NCBI GenBank assembly: GCA_002721895.1
Contig: PBLV01000030.1
Location: 1 to 33,374, forward strand
Length of the DNA stretch: 33,374 nt
Source of the DNA: Verrucomicrobiales bacterium
GTDB lineage: Bacteria > Verrucomicrobiota > Verrucomicrobiae > Limisphaerales > UBA1100
Direction of reading: 5' to 3'
In this document: piece by piece, positions 7,321-17,200 of the stretch
Layout: every line of letters begins with the position of its first letter
How positions within the stretch are numbered: position 1 is the stretch's first letter
Notes under the pieces: model-generated
The model's database searches: none
What the model saw: only the letters and a program-made list of their open reading frames with translations
What the model was told of the DNA's origin: nothing
Program-made: the position numbers and the translations under genes

Positions 7321-7854
7321 CTAGTTTTCCGGGGAGTCACCACCCGGCCATGGGCCATCGGCAATCAGCGAAGTGGCTCGCGCGGCTAATTGCTCGGCGA
7401 TGAGGGGAACGGCGCGCTGTTGACCGCTGGCGAAGTCGTTGCCCACGCGAACAATGGTGTCTCCCGTCACCTCCCGCTCCAGCAACACTTGCCCCGTGGC
7501 ACGCTCGGTGACCTTGATTCTGGCGTTTAATCTCAGGCTGTAGTCCTGAACCGCCAATACGTCGCCGGGCTTGTAGCTGACACCGTTGCGGGTGAATGAC
7601 TCCAAGACGCCGGTCACGACGAGGTCGCCTTCACTTTCCAAGCGGAATGTTCCCTCCTGCTGCAATTGATGGCGCAAGGCGTGGTTGACCGCGGCAACAA
7701 GGCGCGGCTCAAGGGTCTCGTTGTTGAAGAACTTTATCTGGACGCTGCGCGCGCCAGCAATCTGGCCGCCAACCGGCCCCAGCTTGTAGCCTGCGCAACT
7801 GGTCAACCCCAACAGCGCAAACGCGCCGATCCATCCCAAAGCGTATCGTTTCAT
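7321..7854 (-). CDS. lptE: LptE-like LPS-assembly lipoprotein
   Basis: The product has 177 residues. A lipoprotein signal (MKRYALGWIGAFALLGLTSC) ends in the lipobox LTSC, with Cys20 as the acylated residue and AGYKLGP following. The mature domain shows the alternation seen in LptE: SVQIKFFNNETLEPRLVAAV, a helix ending LRHQLQQ, then strands LVVTGVLESF, YSLRLNARIKVTE and QVLLEREVTGDT. LptE plugs the LptD barrel in the outer membrane and helps deliver lipopolysaccharide to the surface. The gene starts 5 nt after the BamD-like gene on the same strand, so the two outer-membrane biogenesis lipoproteins form an operon. The gene symbol rests on topology and pattern, not on strong sequence identity. 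Confidence 0.72.
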   Translation of the reverse strand: MKRYALGWIGAFALLGLTSCAGYKLGPVGGQIAGARSVQIKFFNNETLEPRLVAAVNHALRHQLQQEGTFRLESEGDLVVTGVLESFTRNGVSYKPGDVLAVQDYSLRLNARIKVTERATGQVLLEREVTGDTIVRVGNDFASGQQRAVPLIAEQLAARATSLIADGPWPGGDSPEN

Positions 7855-7859
7855 CTTGT

Positions 7860-9500
7860 TTAAAGGCTTCCCGCTGTTTGCCTTGCAATCACTTCATCCA
7901 TTCGGCGCATGTCTTCCACGGTGCGCGTGCGGATGCGCAGGGCATCGCTGGTGTAGGCGGGGGCGTATTTGTCCAAATCCTCGCTACTCAGGCTCAGGCC
8001 AACGTGTGCGCTGCGGTAGAGGCGCAGGGCAGTGTAGTATCGGCCGGCCAACTCAGCGGCGGCTGCGGCGTCGTGGTCGGCCACGGCGGCCTCGATGCGC
8101 TTGCGATAGAGTTGGTCCAGCGCGGCATTGGCGTCGTCGTATATCTCCAACCGCGTGGTGTCGAGATCACCCTGCATCTTGCTTTGGGTGACGCGGATAA
8201 CCTCGCTGTAGTATTTTTGAGCGGCGGTCCATTGCTTTCGGAATTCATAAAACTCGGCAATGGCGACGAGCCCGTTGGCTTGCTCGAGGCGCATGGCATC
8301 GATGCTGCTTTCGGCCAGTGGAATGCTCTCCTGAAACCACTCATCCTCAAAGCCTTCCCGCGGAACGTAGCGGCTCTGGTCATTTTTGATTCCGTAATAG
8401 TTCAGGAAAACCTGATAAGCGGCGATGGATTTTTCAGCCAAGGTTTGGTCGTAGAGGCCGTCGCTGGCGCGACTTTCCAGAACCTTGCCGATGTGATAAC
8501 GCGCGCGGGCGGCTTGTTCCTCCTGTTTTCGATACATGGCGACGAGCTCGTCACGGGTGATGACATTGTCGCTGGTTTCTTGGGTGGTGAAGCCGTGCCA
8601 CTTGAACACATCCGGATTGGCCGTGCTGGTCAGCTTGCCATCACCGTCGGCGTCCAAGGCCTTCATGGCGCGGTCGGCTATTTCCTCGGCGGTTTGCAGG
8701 GTTTCGTTGTCTGCTTTCATCTCGCGCCGGCCATAGCGGTCGGCAGCCAGTTGATAGGCGGCCACGGCGTCCTTGTAGCGGTCGGGGCCACCCCAGAATC
8801 CCATGGCGTTCTCGTGCGCTTGCCCGGCGCGAAACTGGGCCGCCGCGGCCAGCGGCCCGTAGGGGGCGTTTTCGACAATTTGGTCGTAGAGCTTGGGTGT
8901 GCGGCCATGCGTAAACCAACGCGGAATAGGAATGGCGACGGAATCCTGCCACGGAATCTTCCACTTGTAGCTTGCCTGACCGTCCTTGAACTTGTCCGCG
9001 ATGGCGAGCTGGCGCTCCATGATTTCCAGACGCCGTTGATGTCCGGGCCAGCGGGAGACCATCTCGTTGTAGGAGCTGAAGGCATAGCCGTGCAGGCCCA
9101 TATCCTCGTAAATTTCCCCGGTCAGGATGAACCCGTCGGGCGCATATTTGGAGTGCGTCCGCTTGCTGACCCAGCGCGCGCCGAAGAGCGCGGCGCGCGT
9201 GTTGGTCTCGCGTTCCTTGGAAGCCAGTTCCAGTACCTTGGCCACCTGTTGGTCGTTGATGGCGTCAATGAGAGTCCGTGGCACACCGCGGGGCACGTAG
9301 ATGTACATCGTCCGCTCGCGGCCTTGCTCATCGACGTAACGGATGATCTGCAGGCCCGATTCGCCCGGTTCCACCTTCTGGTTTTTGCGCACCCGGCTCA
9401 ACGGCTTGTCTGGTCGCTCGTCGGGAACGCGTTCCATGGTGGAGCAGCCCGCGGCCAAGAGTCCGGCGAGAAATGGAGTCGTCCAGCCATTCAATTTCAT
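7860..9500 (-). CDS. BamD-like TPR lipoprotein with EF-hand-like insertion
   Basis: A protein of 546 residues with a lipoprotein signal (lipobox LAAGC, Cys19). Tetratricopeptide-like helical pairs are visible, such as HGYAFSSYNEMVSRWPGHQ (about 137-155), GPLAAAAQFRAGQAHENA (215-232), DAVAAYQLAADRYGR (244-258), AEKSIAAYQVFLNYYG (355-370) and ANGLVAIAEFYEFRKQWTAAQKYYSEVIR (408-436). This is the pattern of BamD/YfiO, which joins the beta-barrel assembly machine, although Escherichia coli BamD is about 245 residues, so this is roughly twice as long. Between TPR segments, residues 283-318 hold an EF-hand-like calcium loop DADGDGKL and a second, degenerate loop ending DNVITRDE. It precedes the LptE-like gene by 5 nt. 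A BamD role is an inference; a general outer-membrane TPR lipoprotein is the alternative. Confidence 0.68.
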   Translation of the reverse strand: MKLNGWTTPFLAGLLAAGCSTMERVPDERPDKPLSRVRKNQKVEPGESGLQIIRYVDEQGRERTMYIYVPRGVPRTLIDAINDQQVAKVLELASKERETNTRAALFGARWVSKRTHSKYAPDGFILTGEIYEDMGLHGYAFSSYNEMVSRWPGHQRRLEIMERQLAIADKFKDGQASYKWKIPWQDSVAIPIPRWFTHGRTPKLYDQIVENAPYGPLAAAAQFRAGQAHENAMGFWGGPDRYKDAVAAYQLAADRYGRREMKADNETLQTAEEIADRAMKALDADGDGKLTSTANPDVFKWHGFTTQETSDNVITRDELVAMYRKQEEQAARARYHIGKVLESRASDGLYDQTLAEKSIAAYQVFLNYYGIKNDQSRYVPREGFEDEWFQESIPLAESSIDAMRLEQANGLVAIAEFYEFRKQWTAAQKYYSEVIRVTQSKMQGDLDTTRLEIYDDANAALDQLYRKRIEAAVADHDAAAAAELAGRYYTALRLYRSAHVGLSLSSEDLDKYAPAYTSDALRIRTRTVEDMRRMDEVIARQTAGSL

Positions 9501-9616
9501 GCCGCCACCGTAGGCATCGACTCGCGCCGCGTCAAGCCACCCCCATTCACAAAGGACCAGTGAATTGTGAGTTGAAGATTGAGTGGGCCGGGCAGGGATG
9601 CGTATGGTCCGCGGCC

Positions 9617-10288
9617 ATGGCTCAGGTGGTATTGTTTGATATCGATGGCACGCTCATCAGCACGGGCGGTGCCGGGGTGCGGGCGTTTGGGCGTGTCTTT
9701 GAGACTGAGTTTGGCGTCGCGAATGCCTGCGCCAACACGATCTTTGCCGGTCGCACAGATCGCGGGTTGGCTTCGGATATTCTTTCCGAGCACGGGCTGG
9801 GGGTGAGCGGGGAAAACATCGGCCGGATATTTCGCGGATATCTGCATTGGCTGGAGGAATACTTGCCGGATGATCATCATGAACCTCTGCCCGGGGTGCG
9901 TGATCTTTTGGCCGGCTTGCGCGCTTTGTCGGCACCACCGGTCGTCGGCCTGTTGACTGGCAATCACCCCGAGGGAGCGCGCCGCAAGCTGGAACATTTT
10001 GGTTTGTGGGATGAATTTGCGTGGGGTGCCTTCGGTGATATCCACGAGGATCGCGATGATGTCGCGCGTTACGCCTTGGAACTTGCCCGTGAACAATTGG
10101 GAGCAGAATTAAATCCCGGTGAAATCCTCATCGTTGGCGACACTGAACGTGACATTCAATGTGCCCGCGCGATTGGCGCGCGCGTCCTGGCTGTTGCCAC
10201 GGGTAATGAAACAGCCGCCGACCTTGGTCGTCACAATCCCGACCTGCTGGTCAATTCTCTGGTGGAAGTGTGTGCTGCCGATTTATAG
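9617..10288 (+). CDS. HAD-superfamily phosphatase (phosphoglycolate phosphatase-like)
   Basis: The product has 223 residues. The start at ATG 9617 is chosen because it places the first strand and HAD motif I at the N-terminus (VVLFDIDGTL, nucleophile Asp8 and acid Asp10); the open frame extends upstream to 9473, but that part is basic, unconserved-looking and overlaps the divergent gene. A cap domain of the helical C1 type follows (about 16-90). Motif II is Thr114 in VGLLTGNHPEG, the basic motif III residue is probably Arg146, and motif IV is VGDTERD (Asp175, Asp179). Family members hydrolyse small phosphate esters such as 2-phosphoglycolate in the cytosol. The substrate cannot be assigned here. 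It lies 82 nt upstream of the mechanosensitive channel gene, but a separate promoter for that gene is possible. Confidence 0.87.
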   Translation: MAQVVLFDIDGTLISTGGAGVRAFGRVFETEFGVANACANTIFAGRTDRGLASDILSEHGLGVSGENIGRIFRGYLHWLEEYLPDDHHEPLPGVRDLLAGLRALSAPPVVGLLTGNHPEGARRKLEHFGLWDEFAWGAFGDIHEDRDDVARYALELAREQLGAELNPGEILIVGDTERDIQCARAIGARVLAVATGNETAADLGRHNPDLLVNSLVEVCAADL

Positions 10289-10321
10289 AAGGTTGGCCCG
10301 TTTTGTTTGCAGCCAATTGAT

Positions 10322-10351
10322 TTGACCGGCGTCTGGGCGGCAATCTAGATT
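10322..10351 (+). promoter_or_regulatory. Possible sigma70-type promoter of the MscS gene
   Basis: TTGACC at 10322-10327 matches five of six bases of the -35 consensus, and TAGATT at 10346-10351 matches four of six of the -10 with an 18-nt spacer. The predicted start would give a leader of about a dozen bases before the ATG at 10371. This is a pattern match only. Confidence 0.28.
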
Positions 10352-10370
10352 CGCGCAGTCTGTTTGAGCC

Positions 10371-11429
10371 ATGGAAAATTTCCTCGCAAATTCTTTTCTC
10401 GGAAATTCAGTCAAGGATTGGCTGATTGCCTTGGGCATCGCCCTGGGTGCGATTGTGGTCGCGCGTACGCTGTACTGGGTGATGGAGAATTACATCAAGA
10501 AGCTCACCGAGAAAACCGAGACCAAGATTGATGATATCCTGATCAATACCGTCGAGCGGCCCATGGTGGCCGCCTCGGGCATCGCGGGGGTTTGGTTTGG
10601 CGTCAATTACCTCAGTTTTTCCGAGAGCATCGACCACTGGATCAACGCGTTCTTTGCCGTCATCATCACCTTTATCGGGGCGTGGCTGGTGACGCGGCTG
10701 TTTGATTCCCTGGTGGATGAATATCTGGCGCCCATCTTGGCCGACACCGAGACGGATTTGGATGACATCCTGCTACCGATTGTCCGGAGGGGTGTGAAGA
10801 TTATTATCTGGATCATGGCGGTCATTATGGCCCTCGACAATGCAGGCTACGATATTACCACGGTCCTGGCTGGTTTGGGCGTGGGCGGTCTGGCGCTGGC
10901 GTTGGCCGCGCAGGATTCGGCAAAGAACATTTTCGGAGTCTTCACCATTTTCACCGATACGCCGTTTAAGCTAGGTGACCGCGTGAAGGTGAGCGGCCAT
11001 GACGGCACGGTGACGGAGATTGGCCTGCGCAGCACCAAGATCAAGACCTTGGAGGGCCGGATTGTGGTGGTTCCCAACTCAAAGTTTTCCGACAACGCCA
11101 TTGAAAATGTCTCCTCTGAGCCCTCGCGCAAGGTGGTGTTGAACTTGGGCCTGACCTACGACATGGACGACACCAAGATTGAGGAAGCCATGCAGATTCT
11201 TCGCGATATCGTCGGCGAAAACGGCGAGGCCATTGAGGAAAAGCCCAGCGTGGGTTTCAATGCCTTCGGAGATTTTGCGCTCAACGTGGTGTTTGTTTAT
11301 TACATCAAGAAGGGAGCGGACATTCTGGGCACACAAACCGCGGTCAACTTGGCCATCCTCAAGCGGTTTGGGGAGAAGGGGATTGAGCTGGCGTTTCCAA
11401 CCCAGACGATCCTGAACAAGAAGGTTTAG
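10371..11429 (+). CDS. MscS-family mechanosensitive ion channel
   Basis: A protein of 352 residues. The N-terminus holds hydrophobic helices at about 15-33, 65-85 (AASGIAGVWFGVNYL), 88-108 (INAFFAVIITFIGAWLV) and 137-155 (IIIWIMAVIMALDNAGY). The pore-lining TM3 is clear at about 167-188: GLGVGGLALALAAQDSAKN, the Gly/Ala-rich helix pattern that allows close packing of seven subunits. The MscS beta domain follows (PFKLGDRVKVSGHDGTVTEI ... IVVVPNSKFSDNAIENVS), then the alpha/beta C-terminal cage. These channels sit in the inner membrane and release solutes during hypo-osmotic shock. Length is between Escherichia coli MscS (286) and the larger family members. The convergent PPC gene ends 11 nt away. 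Confidence 0.92.
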   Translation: MENFLANSFLGNSVKDWLIALGIALGAIVVARTLYWVMENYIKKLTEKTETKIDDILINTVERPMVAASGIAGVWFGVNYLSFSESIDHWINAFFAVIITFIGAWLVTRLFDSLVDEYLAPILADTETDLDDILLPIVRRGVKIIIWIMAVIMALDNAGYDITTVLAGLGVGGLALALAAQDSAKNIFGVFTIFTDTPFKLGDRVKVSGHDGTVTEIGLRSTKIKTLEGRIVVVPNSKFSDNAIENVSSEPSRKVVLNLGLTYDMDDTKIEEAMQILRDIVGENGEAIEEKPSVGFNAFGDFALNVVFVYYIKKGADILGTQTAVNLAILKRFGEKGIELAFPTQTILNKKV

Positions 11430-11440
11430 GCGGCGGCCAC

Positions 11441-13297
11441 TTACCGCTTCTTTCCGTTGCCCTTTTCGCCGGGGACCGGCAGGGCTGCGGCGGTGATGGC
11501 ATCAATACTCAACTGTTGACGGCCGTAAGAGGCGCGGCCTTGGATGAGCAGGGTCTCGGTGTTCGCCAGACGCGCATCCGTTTGTTTCTTCAGGCTTTCC
11601 TTGGGTTTGCCTCCCTCGGCCGCCTGAAGCTCAACCGCTGCCTTGGTGAGAGCGGCGGATTTTTCAGAACGCGCATTGTTGCTGACGTATCCCTCGAACC
11701 GGACAGTTTGGCCGGATTTTCGGTTGGTGCCGGCTACTTGGAAGTAAAACAACGCCTCATCGGCGATGGCTTTTTGGGCCGCGGCCGCAGCGGCGGGGTT
11801 GGCCTCAAAACGGGTGGTGAGTTTGATTTGCCCGGTAGACCCACGTACGCCATCCACGGCCACCCTGTATTTCACGCCTCTCTCGCAGGGGAACCTAACC
11901 TCGCTCCAAGGGCCGTTTCCACTGGCCACGTCGTTATTCCAGACCGGCTTGACGCCGCCTTGCTTGACGTAGTTGATGTTGCCCGGTGCGTTGCCTTTGA
12001 AGACGCCAACCGTGGTGTCGAAATTGCTTCCCTGCGTCGAAATATCCGCCCAACCGGTTTCCGGCGCTTCAAACAAGAACCACACAGAACGACCGTGGAA
12101 ATTTGGGAACAGCAGGTGTAGGCTTTCGTTGCCCGGCTGTCGCGTGGCATGCATATTGTGGCTGAGGAGGGGAGCATTCAGTTTCGTAATGCGGAGCGGG
12201 TTTTCCACGTTGTCATGCGGCACGGCGGGGTTGTACTGGCCGGGTTGCGCCTGAACCAGCGCGGGGCGCAGGCCACCCGGGCCCAAGGGCGGGGGTGCGA
12301 CGGGCCGGGGTGCGGGCTTGGCGGGGGTGACGACGACGGCGGGCAGACCCTTGCCTCCAGCTCCGGGCGCGGTGGGGCTGGCGGGCCGCGGCGCGGCCGG
12401 GGTTGTGCGGCCACCAAGCTGCTGGCCGCGGCCGGCATTGGGGCCGGTGACGGCGGCAGCCACGGGTACAGCACTGGCCAGAATGACGCGCCCTGTGTAT
12501 ACGGAACCATCCTGATCACGCACGTGAATACTGTCGCCGACCCGCTGCAGTTCAAAATTTTGCATCACCATATCCGCCTTGCCGGCCTTGTCATCCGTGC
12601 CCCCTGCCGGCGACACATTGCGGATACCCTTGGCTTGGCTGCGCGCGGTTTGAGTGGTGTTGAAGTTGCGCCGCATGTTGCTGTATGCGTCCACCTTGGA
12701 AGCCACATCGCGGGGCGCAAAATTCATTTTCCCGTTTCTGAGATTGTCGGACAAGACTGCGTTGGCGGCGATGGAGGGAGGAGCACCCTGACCTTGGTCA
12801 TACTCTAGTTTCTTGGCCTTTTGCTCGACCATCCCGGCTAATCCGCGGGCCTGCTCCAGCGCTTCCCCATGGGTGGTTTTGTGCAGCCGGTCGGCAGGCC
12901 GGTGATTGTCTTCCTGTTCGTTCTGCCGGCTCGGTTGGGCGGCGGTTTCCGCCTGATTCTCACGAGCAGTGTCTTCCGCACGGGTCATCTGCATGCCGCC
13001 ATTGCCGCCGGGCTGGGATTCATCCATCAAGGCCCAAGTGCCTAGTGCCACGGCGCCAACCGCCACGGTGCCGGTGGCCAGTTTTAACAACCACGCTTCC
13101 CAGCCGTTGTGGGCCGGGGTGGCGCGCTTCGCGAGGGTATTTTGGCCCCATGTGCGGCGGATTTCACCGTGCAGCATTTGGCGAGTGGCCTCGTGCATTT
13201 CCGCCCCGGAGCCGTGTTCCTCACGGCGCCGCCGGGCGTAGGCTTGCAGCCAATGCTCGGTTTTCCGGGCGTTTTGGTTGTCGTTTTGGTCGGCCAT
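11441..13297 (-). CDS. Single-pass membrane protein with PPC domain; candidate anti-sigma factor or sensor
   Basis: A protein of 618 residues beginning 12 nt after the ECF sigma gene, so co-transcribed with it. Residues 1-66 are charged and predicted cytoplasmic (TEHWLQAYARRRREEHG ... ATRQMLHGEIRRTWG), a position where anti-sigma factors bind sigma. One membrane helix lies at about 67-90 (LLKLATGTVAVGAVALGTWAL). The extracytoplasmic part has a Gln/Glu-rich stretch (100-170), a small beta-rich segment (about 243-275, LQRVGDSIHVRDQDGSVYTG), a Pro/Ala/Gly linker (280-350), and a beta-sandwich resembling bacterial pre-peptidase C-terminal (PPC) domains at about 378-498 (SVWFLFEAPETGWADIST ... FDTTVGVFKG ... 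VKYRVAVDG). The C-terminal 110 residues are helical with no match. No zinc-binding ZAS motif (HxxxCxxC) is seen, so the anti-sigma role is only an inference from gene order and topology. Confidence 0.72.
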   Translation of the reverse strand: MADQNDNQNARKTEHWLQAYARRRREEHGSGAEMHEATRQMLHGEIRRTWGQNTLAKRATPAHNGWEAWLLKLATGTVAVGAVALGTWALMDESQPGGNGGMQMTRAEDTARENQAETAAQPSRQNEQEDNHRPADRLHKTTHGEALEQARGLAGMVEQKAKKLEYDQGQGAPPSIAANAVLSDNLRNGKMNFAPRDVASKVDAYSNMRRNFNTTQTARSQAKGIRNVSPAGGTDDKAGKADMVMQNFELQRVGDSIHVRDQDGSVYTGRVILASAVPVAAAVTGPNAGRGQQLGGRTTPAAPRPASPTAPGAGGKGLPAVVVTPAKPAPRPVAPPPLGPGGLRPALVQAQPGQYNPAVPHDNVENPLRITKLNAPLLSHNMHATRQPGNESLHLLFPNFHGRSVWFLFEAPETGWADISTQGSNFDTTVGVFKGNAPGNINYVKQGGVKPVWNNDVASGNGPWSEVRFPCERGVKYRVAVDGVRGSTGQIKLTTRFEANPAAAAAAQKAIADEALFYFQVAGTNRKSGQTVRFEGYVSNNARSEKSAALTKAAVELQAAEGGKPKESLKKQTDARLANTETLLIQGRASYGRQQLSIDAITAAALPVPGEKGNGKKR

Positions 13298-13309
13298 TGT
13301 GGTTGGCTC

Positions 13310-13942
13310 CTACTTTTTAGACGGAAATACTGCGATTTCCTCCCTCGAAAATATTTGCCGCAGGATTTTCTCGAGCTTGTCGCGGCACTTGCTCAAGCGG
13401 GAGGATACGGTTTTTTCGTTCAAATTCAACGTTCGACTGATCTCCTGATAGGGCATGTCGCCAAAGTAGCGCAGCTCCAGAATTTCCTGACAAGGTCCCC
13501 CAAGGCGTTGCATGGCCTCGCCGACGAGTTTCCATTTCTCCTCGCGTAACAGCTCGGTGTCCGGACTGGGCAGGGGGCTGGGAGGGTCCAGCAGGCGGTT
13601 GCCTTCGTCGTCCTCGGCTTGGAGAGAAAGTGGGGTCATTCCGCCCCCGCGCTTGGCGGCGGTTTGTTTGGCCCGGTAATCCCGGGCTTTGTTGGCGGCG
13701 ATGCGGAAGATCCATGTTTGCAATGCGCTGACGCTCCTGAAGCTGCCGAGGTTTTTGACGACGGAGAGAAAGGTTTCCTGGCAGATTTCCTCGCTGTCTT
13801 CGACGCTGAAGTCACTGGACAGTTGAAAGACGAACCGGCTGGTGGCTGCGTAATGGTGGTCGAATAACTCATCCCACGCCGCCGCTTCGCCGCTGCGGCA
13901 GCGGTCAATGAGCCTTCGTTCAGCATCACGATTCATCGGCAT
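13310..13942 (-). CDS. ECF-type RNA polymerase sigma factor
   Basis: A protein of 210 residues with the two-domain layout of extracytoplasmic-function sigma factors. Region 2 spans about residues 8-95 and includes LIDRCRSGEAAAWDELFDHHY, the -10-recognition helix and LQTWIFRIAANKARDYRAK. A variable linker (96-140) is followed by region 4 at about 142-200, with LEILELRYFGDMPYQEIS and the helix-turn-helix LNLNEKTVSSRLSKCRDKL that reads the -35 element. The first ATG at 13942 is used; the ATG two codons later is equally possible, and no clear ribosome site is present. It is followed by the membrane PPC protein and is divergent from the giant membrane-protein gene, so both are candidate members of its regulon. 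Confidence 0.92.
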   Translation of the reverse strand: MPMNRDAERRLIDRCRSGEAAAWDELFDHHYAATSRFVFQLSSDFSVEDSEEICQETFLSVVKNLGSFRSVSALQTWIFRIAANKARDYRAKQTAAKRGGGMTPLSLQAEDDEGNRLLDPPSPLPSPDTELLREEKWKLVGEAMQRLGGPCQEILELRYFGDMPYQEISRTLNLNEKTVSSRLSKCRDKLEKILRQIFSREEIAVFPSKK

Positions 13943-14225
13943 ATTTTTTAATTCAGCGGCAATGGATGCGCCAGCTTTTCCCTTAGAAACCCGCGAATAA
14001 CGTCGCAGCTTTCAGACGGTAAAACTGGCAGAATACTCCCGAAGTTTTTGGTGCGTGCGCGCCGTCTTTCTGTTACAGCGATGCTCCCATGGGTTTTTGT
14101 TTGGCTGCGAAAAATTTTCCGTTGGAAATGGCCGCCATCGGGCGCAACATGTTTCGCGTGACACCTCATCCGCGCTCCGCGCGGTTGATGGGGTGTCGAC
14201 TGGCTTGAAAAAGAAAGGCATACCC
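13943..14225. other. Divergent intergenic region between sigma operon and giant gene
   Basis: This is a 283-nt stretch between divergent starts and must hold promoters for both directions. I see a small palindromic AT tract near 14107-14119 and a GC-rich CCGCGCTCCGCGCGG segment near 14169-14183, but no convincing paired -35/-10 motif. A weak ribosome site (AAAGG) lies 9-14 nt before the ATG at 14226. No RNA gene was recognised. Confidence 0.45.
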
Positions 14226-17200
14226 ATGAGCAACCTCCATCTTCTCTTGGCTCTCCTTTTGTCCCCGCTTGGCTTGGCAGCCCAGGCGCCGCCCCCGGGA
14301 TCCGTGCTTGGTGCCCAGCCGCCGCGTCCGCCCAAGGCTGGGCCCGTGGTTGTTCATGAGGCGCGCTATGACGGCCAGTTGACGGCCAAGGAGGCCCGCT
14401 TTGCCGCGGCTCTCAAGGTGGAATGCACCAATTCCGTCGCCACTACCCTGCCGTTGTTCCAAGGCGACTTGGCCGTGGTGGACCCACAATTGCCAGCCGG
14501 TCTGCGCTTGGGTCGTGTGCCTAATGGATACCAGCTCGTGGTGGAAAAACCCGGCAAGTACGACGTGACCTTGAGTCTTCTCGCCCGCGTCAAGAAGAGC
14601 GACCCATGGAAACAGATTGAGTTCACCGGGCCCGCCGCAACAATTGGCGTGGTGACCGCTCGTGTGGATGGAGATGGCATGGAACTGGAATTGCTCAGCG
14701 GCACACCCCAGCCGCGTGCTGCTGACGCGCGCGCCGAAGTGCGCGGCGCCCTGGGCGCTGACCGCAAGGTGGCGTTGCGTTGGCAAACACGCGTGGTCAA
14801 GCAGGTCCGGCCTGTCAGGCAGGTTTGCCAGACCGCCAGCTCCGTCAAGCTCACGCCCACCGTGGTGGAGTATTCCAACACCCATCAGTACAGCCTCGGC
14901 GAGGGCAGTCCGACCAATGCTGTTTTCCAGCTCGCCCCCGGCCAAAAGCTCGTGGGCACACCTGTCCTGACCGTGGCCAAAAAGCCCGTCGAGCTGCGCG
15001 GCTGGGACGAGGCTGACGCCGGCCTGACCCTGCACTTTGTCAAGCCCATCGCCGGGGATTACCAGGTTCATTTCCGCACCGAGCAGCCTGTGCCCGCAGA
15101 GGACTCCATGAACATCACCGTCTCCGCGCCGATGCCCAAGGGTGTGATCCGCGAAAACTGCCGCGTCAACCTCGCTTGGCAGGATATGCGGGAGGTGACC
15201 ATCACCGGCAACGGCATGAGCAAGGGCAACACTCCCAACGCCTGGGTATCCAGCGGCACGGCTGCCCGCTCGCTGGCTATTGCCATGGAAAGGATTCAGC
15301 CCGAGATCACCGCCCGGGATGTGATCACCGCCGAGCTCCAAGAGAACAGCCTCATCGTCACTCATCAGCTTACCCTCAACATTGCCAAGGCCGGCGTTTA
15401 CAGCATCGACCTTGTGCCGCAAGCCAACCTCATGGAAACCTCCATTGACGGCCCCAACATCCGCGAGGAGGATTCTACCGATGGCACTATCCGTCTGGAA
15501 TTCGCCAAGCGTATCCTGGGTCAGCAGACCGTTACCGTGGTGCTCGAGGAAATGTACAACGAGTTGCCCGAGAGCGTGACTCTGGAACCCCTCAAGGTTG
15601 CGGGCGCTGTCCGCCAGACCGCAGAAGTGCGCGTAAGCGCCGAGCGCGGTTTGGAGATACGTCGGGGCACGGGCACCAGCGGACTGCGTGACACCTCCAC
15701 CGCCAACGCCCTCGGCTTTGCCGCCGACAGCTCGGAGTGGGCCTTGGCACTCACCACTCGACGACTTCCCCCGCGAGTGGCCGCGCGAGTCTCCAACAGC
15801 GTCGTCATTGGCGACAATCGTGTCTATGGGATTTCACGTATTGTGTATGCCATTGCCGACCAAGGGGTACGCGAGTTTCATGTGCGTGTGCCGGCCGCGT
15901 GGGGAGCCAACGGTGAGAAGCCGGAATTTCTTGGAGATCATCCGGCCGAGGGGGACCCCGTGGAGGTGGCGGGGGCGCCTGACGGCATGGTGGATCACCG
16001 CATCCAGCTGAAGGAAAAGGCTTGGGACCAGTACACCCTCCAGATTCATTACACGCTGCCGCTGGAGAAGGTGCTTGTGATGGCGGGAGCCCATCCCTTG
16101 GAACCGGACAAAGACGGCGGACTTCGGCCGCTGGAGCGGGATGCCGGCACGTTGATTGTGCACAGCGCTAGCACGGTGCGACTGGGCGAGCCGGAAACGA
16201 CGCTGGACCGGATTGACGCTTCTGAGTTGCAGGCGCAGGAGCGCAGCCGGGTGCCCTTCCCGCTCATCTTTGCGTTTCAATATGACAACGCCGAGCCGTT
16301 CACCGCCAAGGTCACGGTTGACAAGTACAAGGAACAACCCTTGTTGAACTCCATCGCCAACTTTACGGAGCTGACCTCCGTGGTCACGGGCAACGGCCAG
16401 ATTGCCACCACTGCCACAATGACCGTGCAAAAGACGGACAAGGAGGATCCCTTCTTTCGTCTGCCCGAGGGAGCGCGGTTTATCTCCTGTCGTATTGCCA
16501 CGGAGGTGGACGGGCAGCGTGTGGAACAGGTGGTGGGACCGCGCGAGGAGGAAGGCGGGCTCAGTTTCAAGCTGCCTGCCGGTGCGGATGAGAACCGCGA
16601 ATACGAGGTGCGCGTGAGCTGGTTTGAAAACCATGAGCCCGTCAAACACGACAACCTGCTTGCGGAGTTGCAGACACACACGCTGCATCTCAAGGGGCCG
16701 GAGACTCCGGGGTTGCCCAACACCTTCAACCGCTGGACGGTTTATGTGCCGGAGTCGCACGAGATGTTTGACTATCAGGGAAACATGGTGCCCCCCGCGG
16801 TTGAACGCCGGTCGCTGGCTGATGTGTTGGACAAGCTTGGGAACTTTCTGGAACGCCAAGTCCATTGGGGACTGACTACCCTGGCCGTGATGGGCTCGAT
16901 CCTCGGCTTCGTGGTGTTGAATGTGTATTTGCGTCGCGGCTGGAAAACGGCGGCAATTGTTGGCGGCGCTGTTGTGGGCGTCCTTGTGCTTGGCGGACTC
17001 ATTCTAATGGGCGGCATCGGAGCGGTTCAAATGAAGAGAGATCGTCACTACAGTCCTGGCGTTACCACGTATGGCTACAATTCCGCCGAGCCCGACGATG
17101 ACTACTCCGGCGGGGCGGAGGGCGAAGGTGGCGGTGATGACATGGGTGGTGAGGACCCAGAACAAACGGATGCCTCGCCATCTGATCCCTCTTCGCAACC

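Noticed and set aside
7303..7330. Possible terminator between the convergent Gly/Pro-rich and LptE-like genes
   Set aside because: Only a short GCCG/CGGC stem, and the TTTT tract is displaced by about ten bases.
7878..9563. 561-residue open frame antisense to the BamD-like gene
   Set aside because: The minus strand has a lipobox, TPR pattern and tight operon spacing; the plus frame is low in charged-residue patterning and has no domain.
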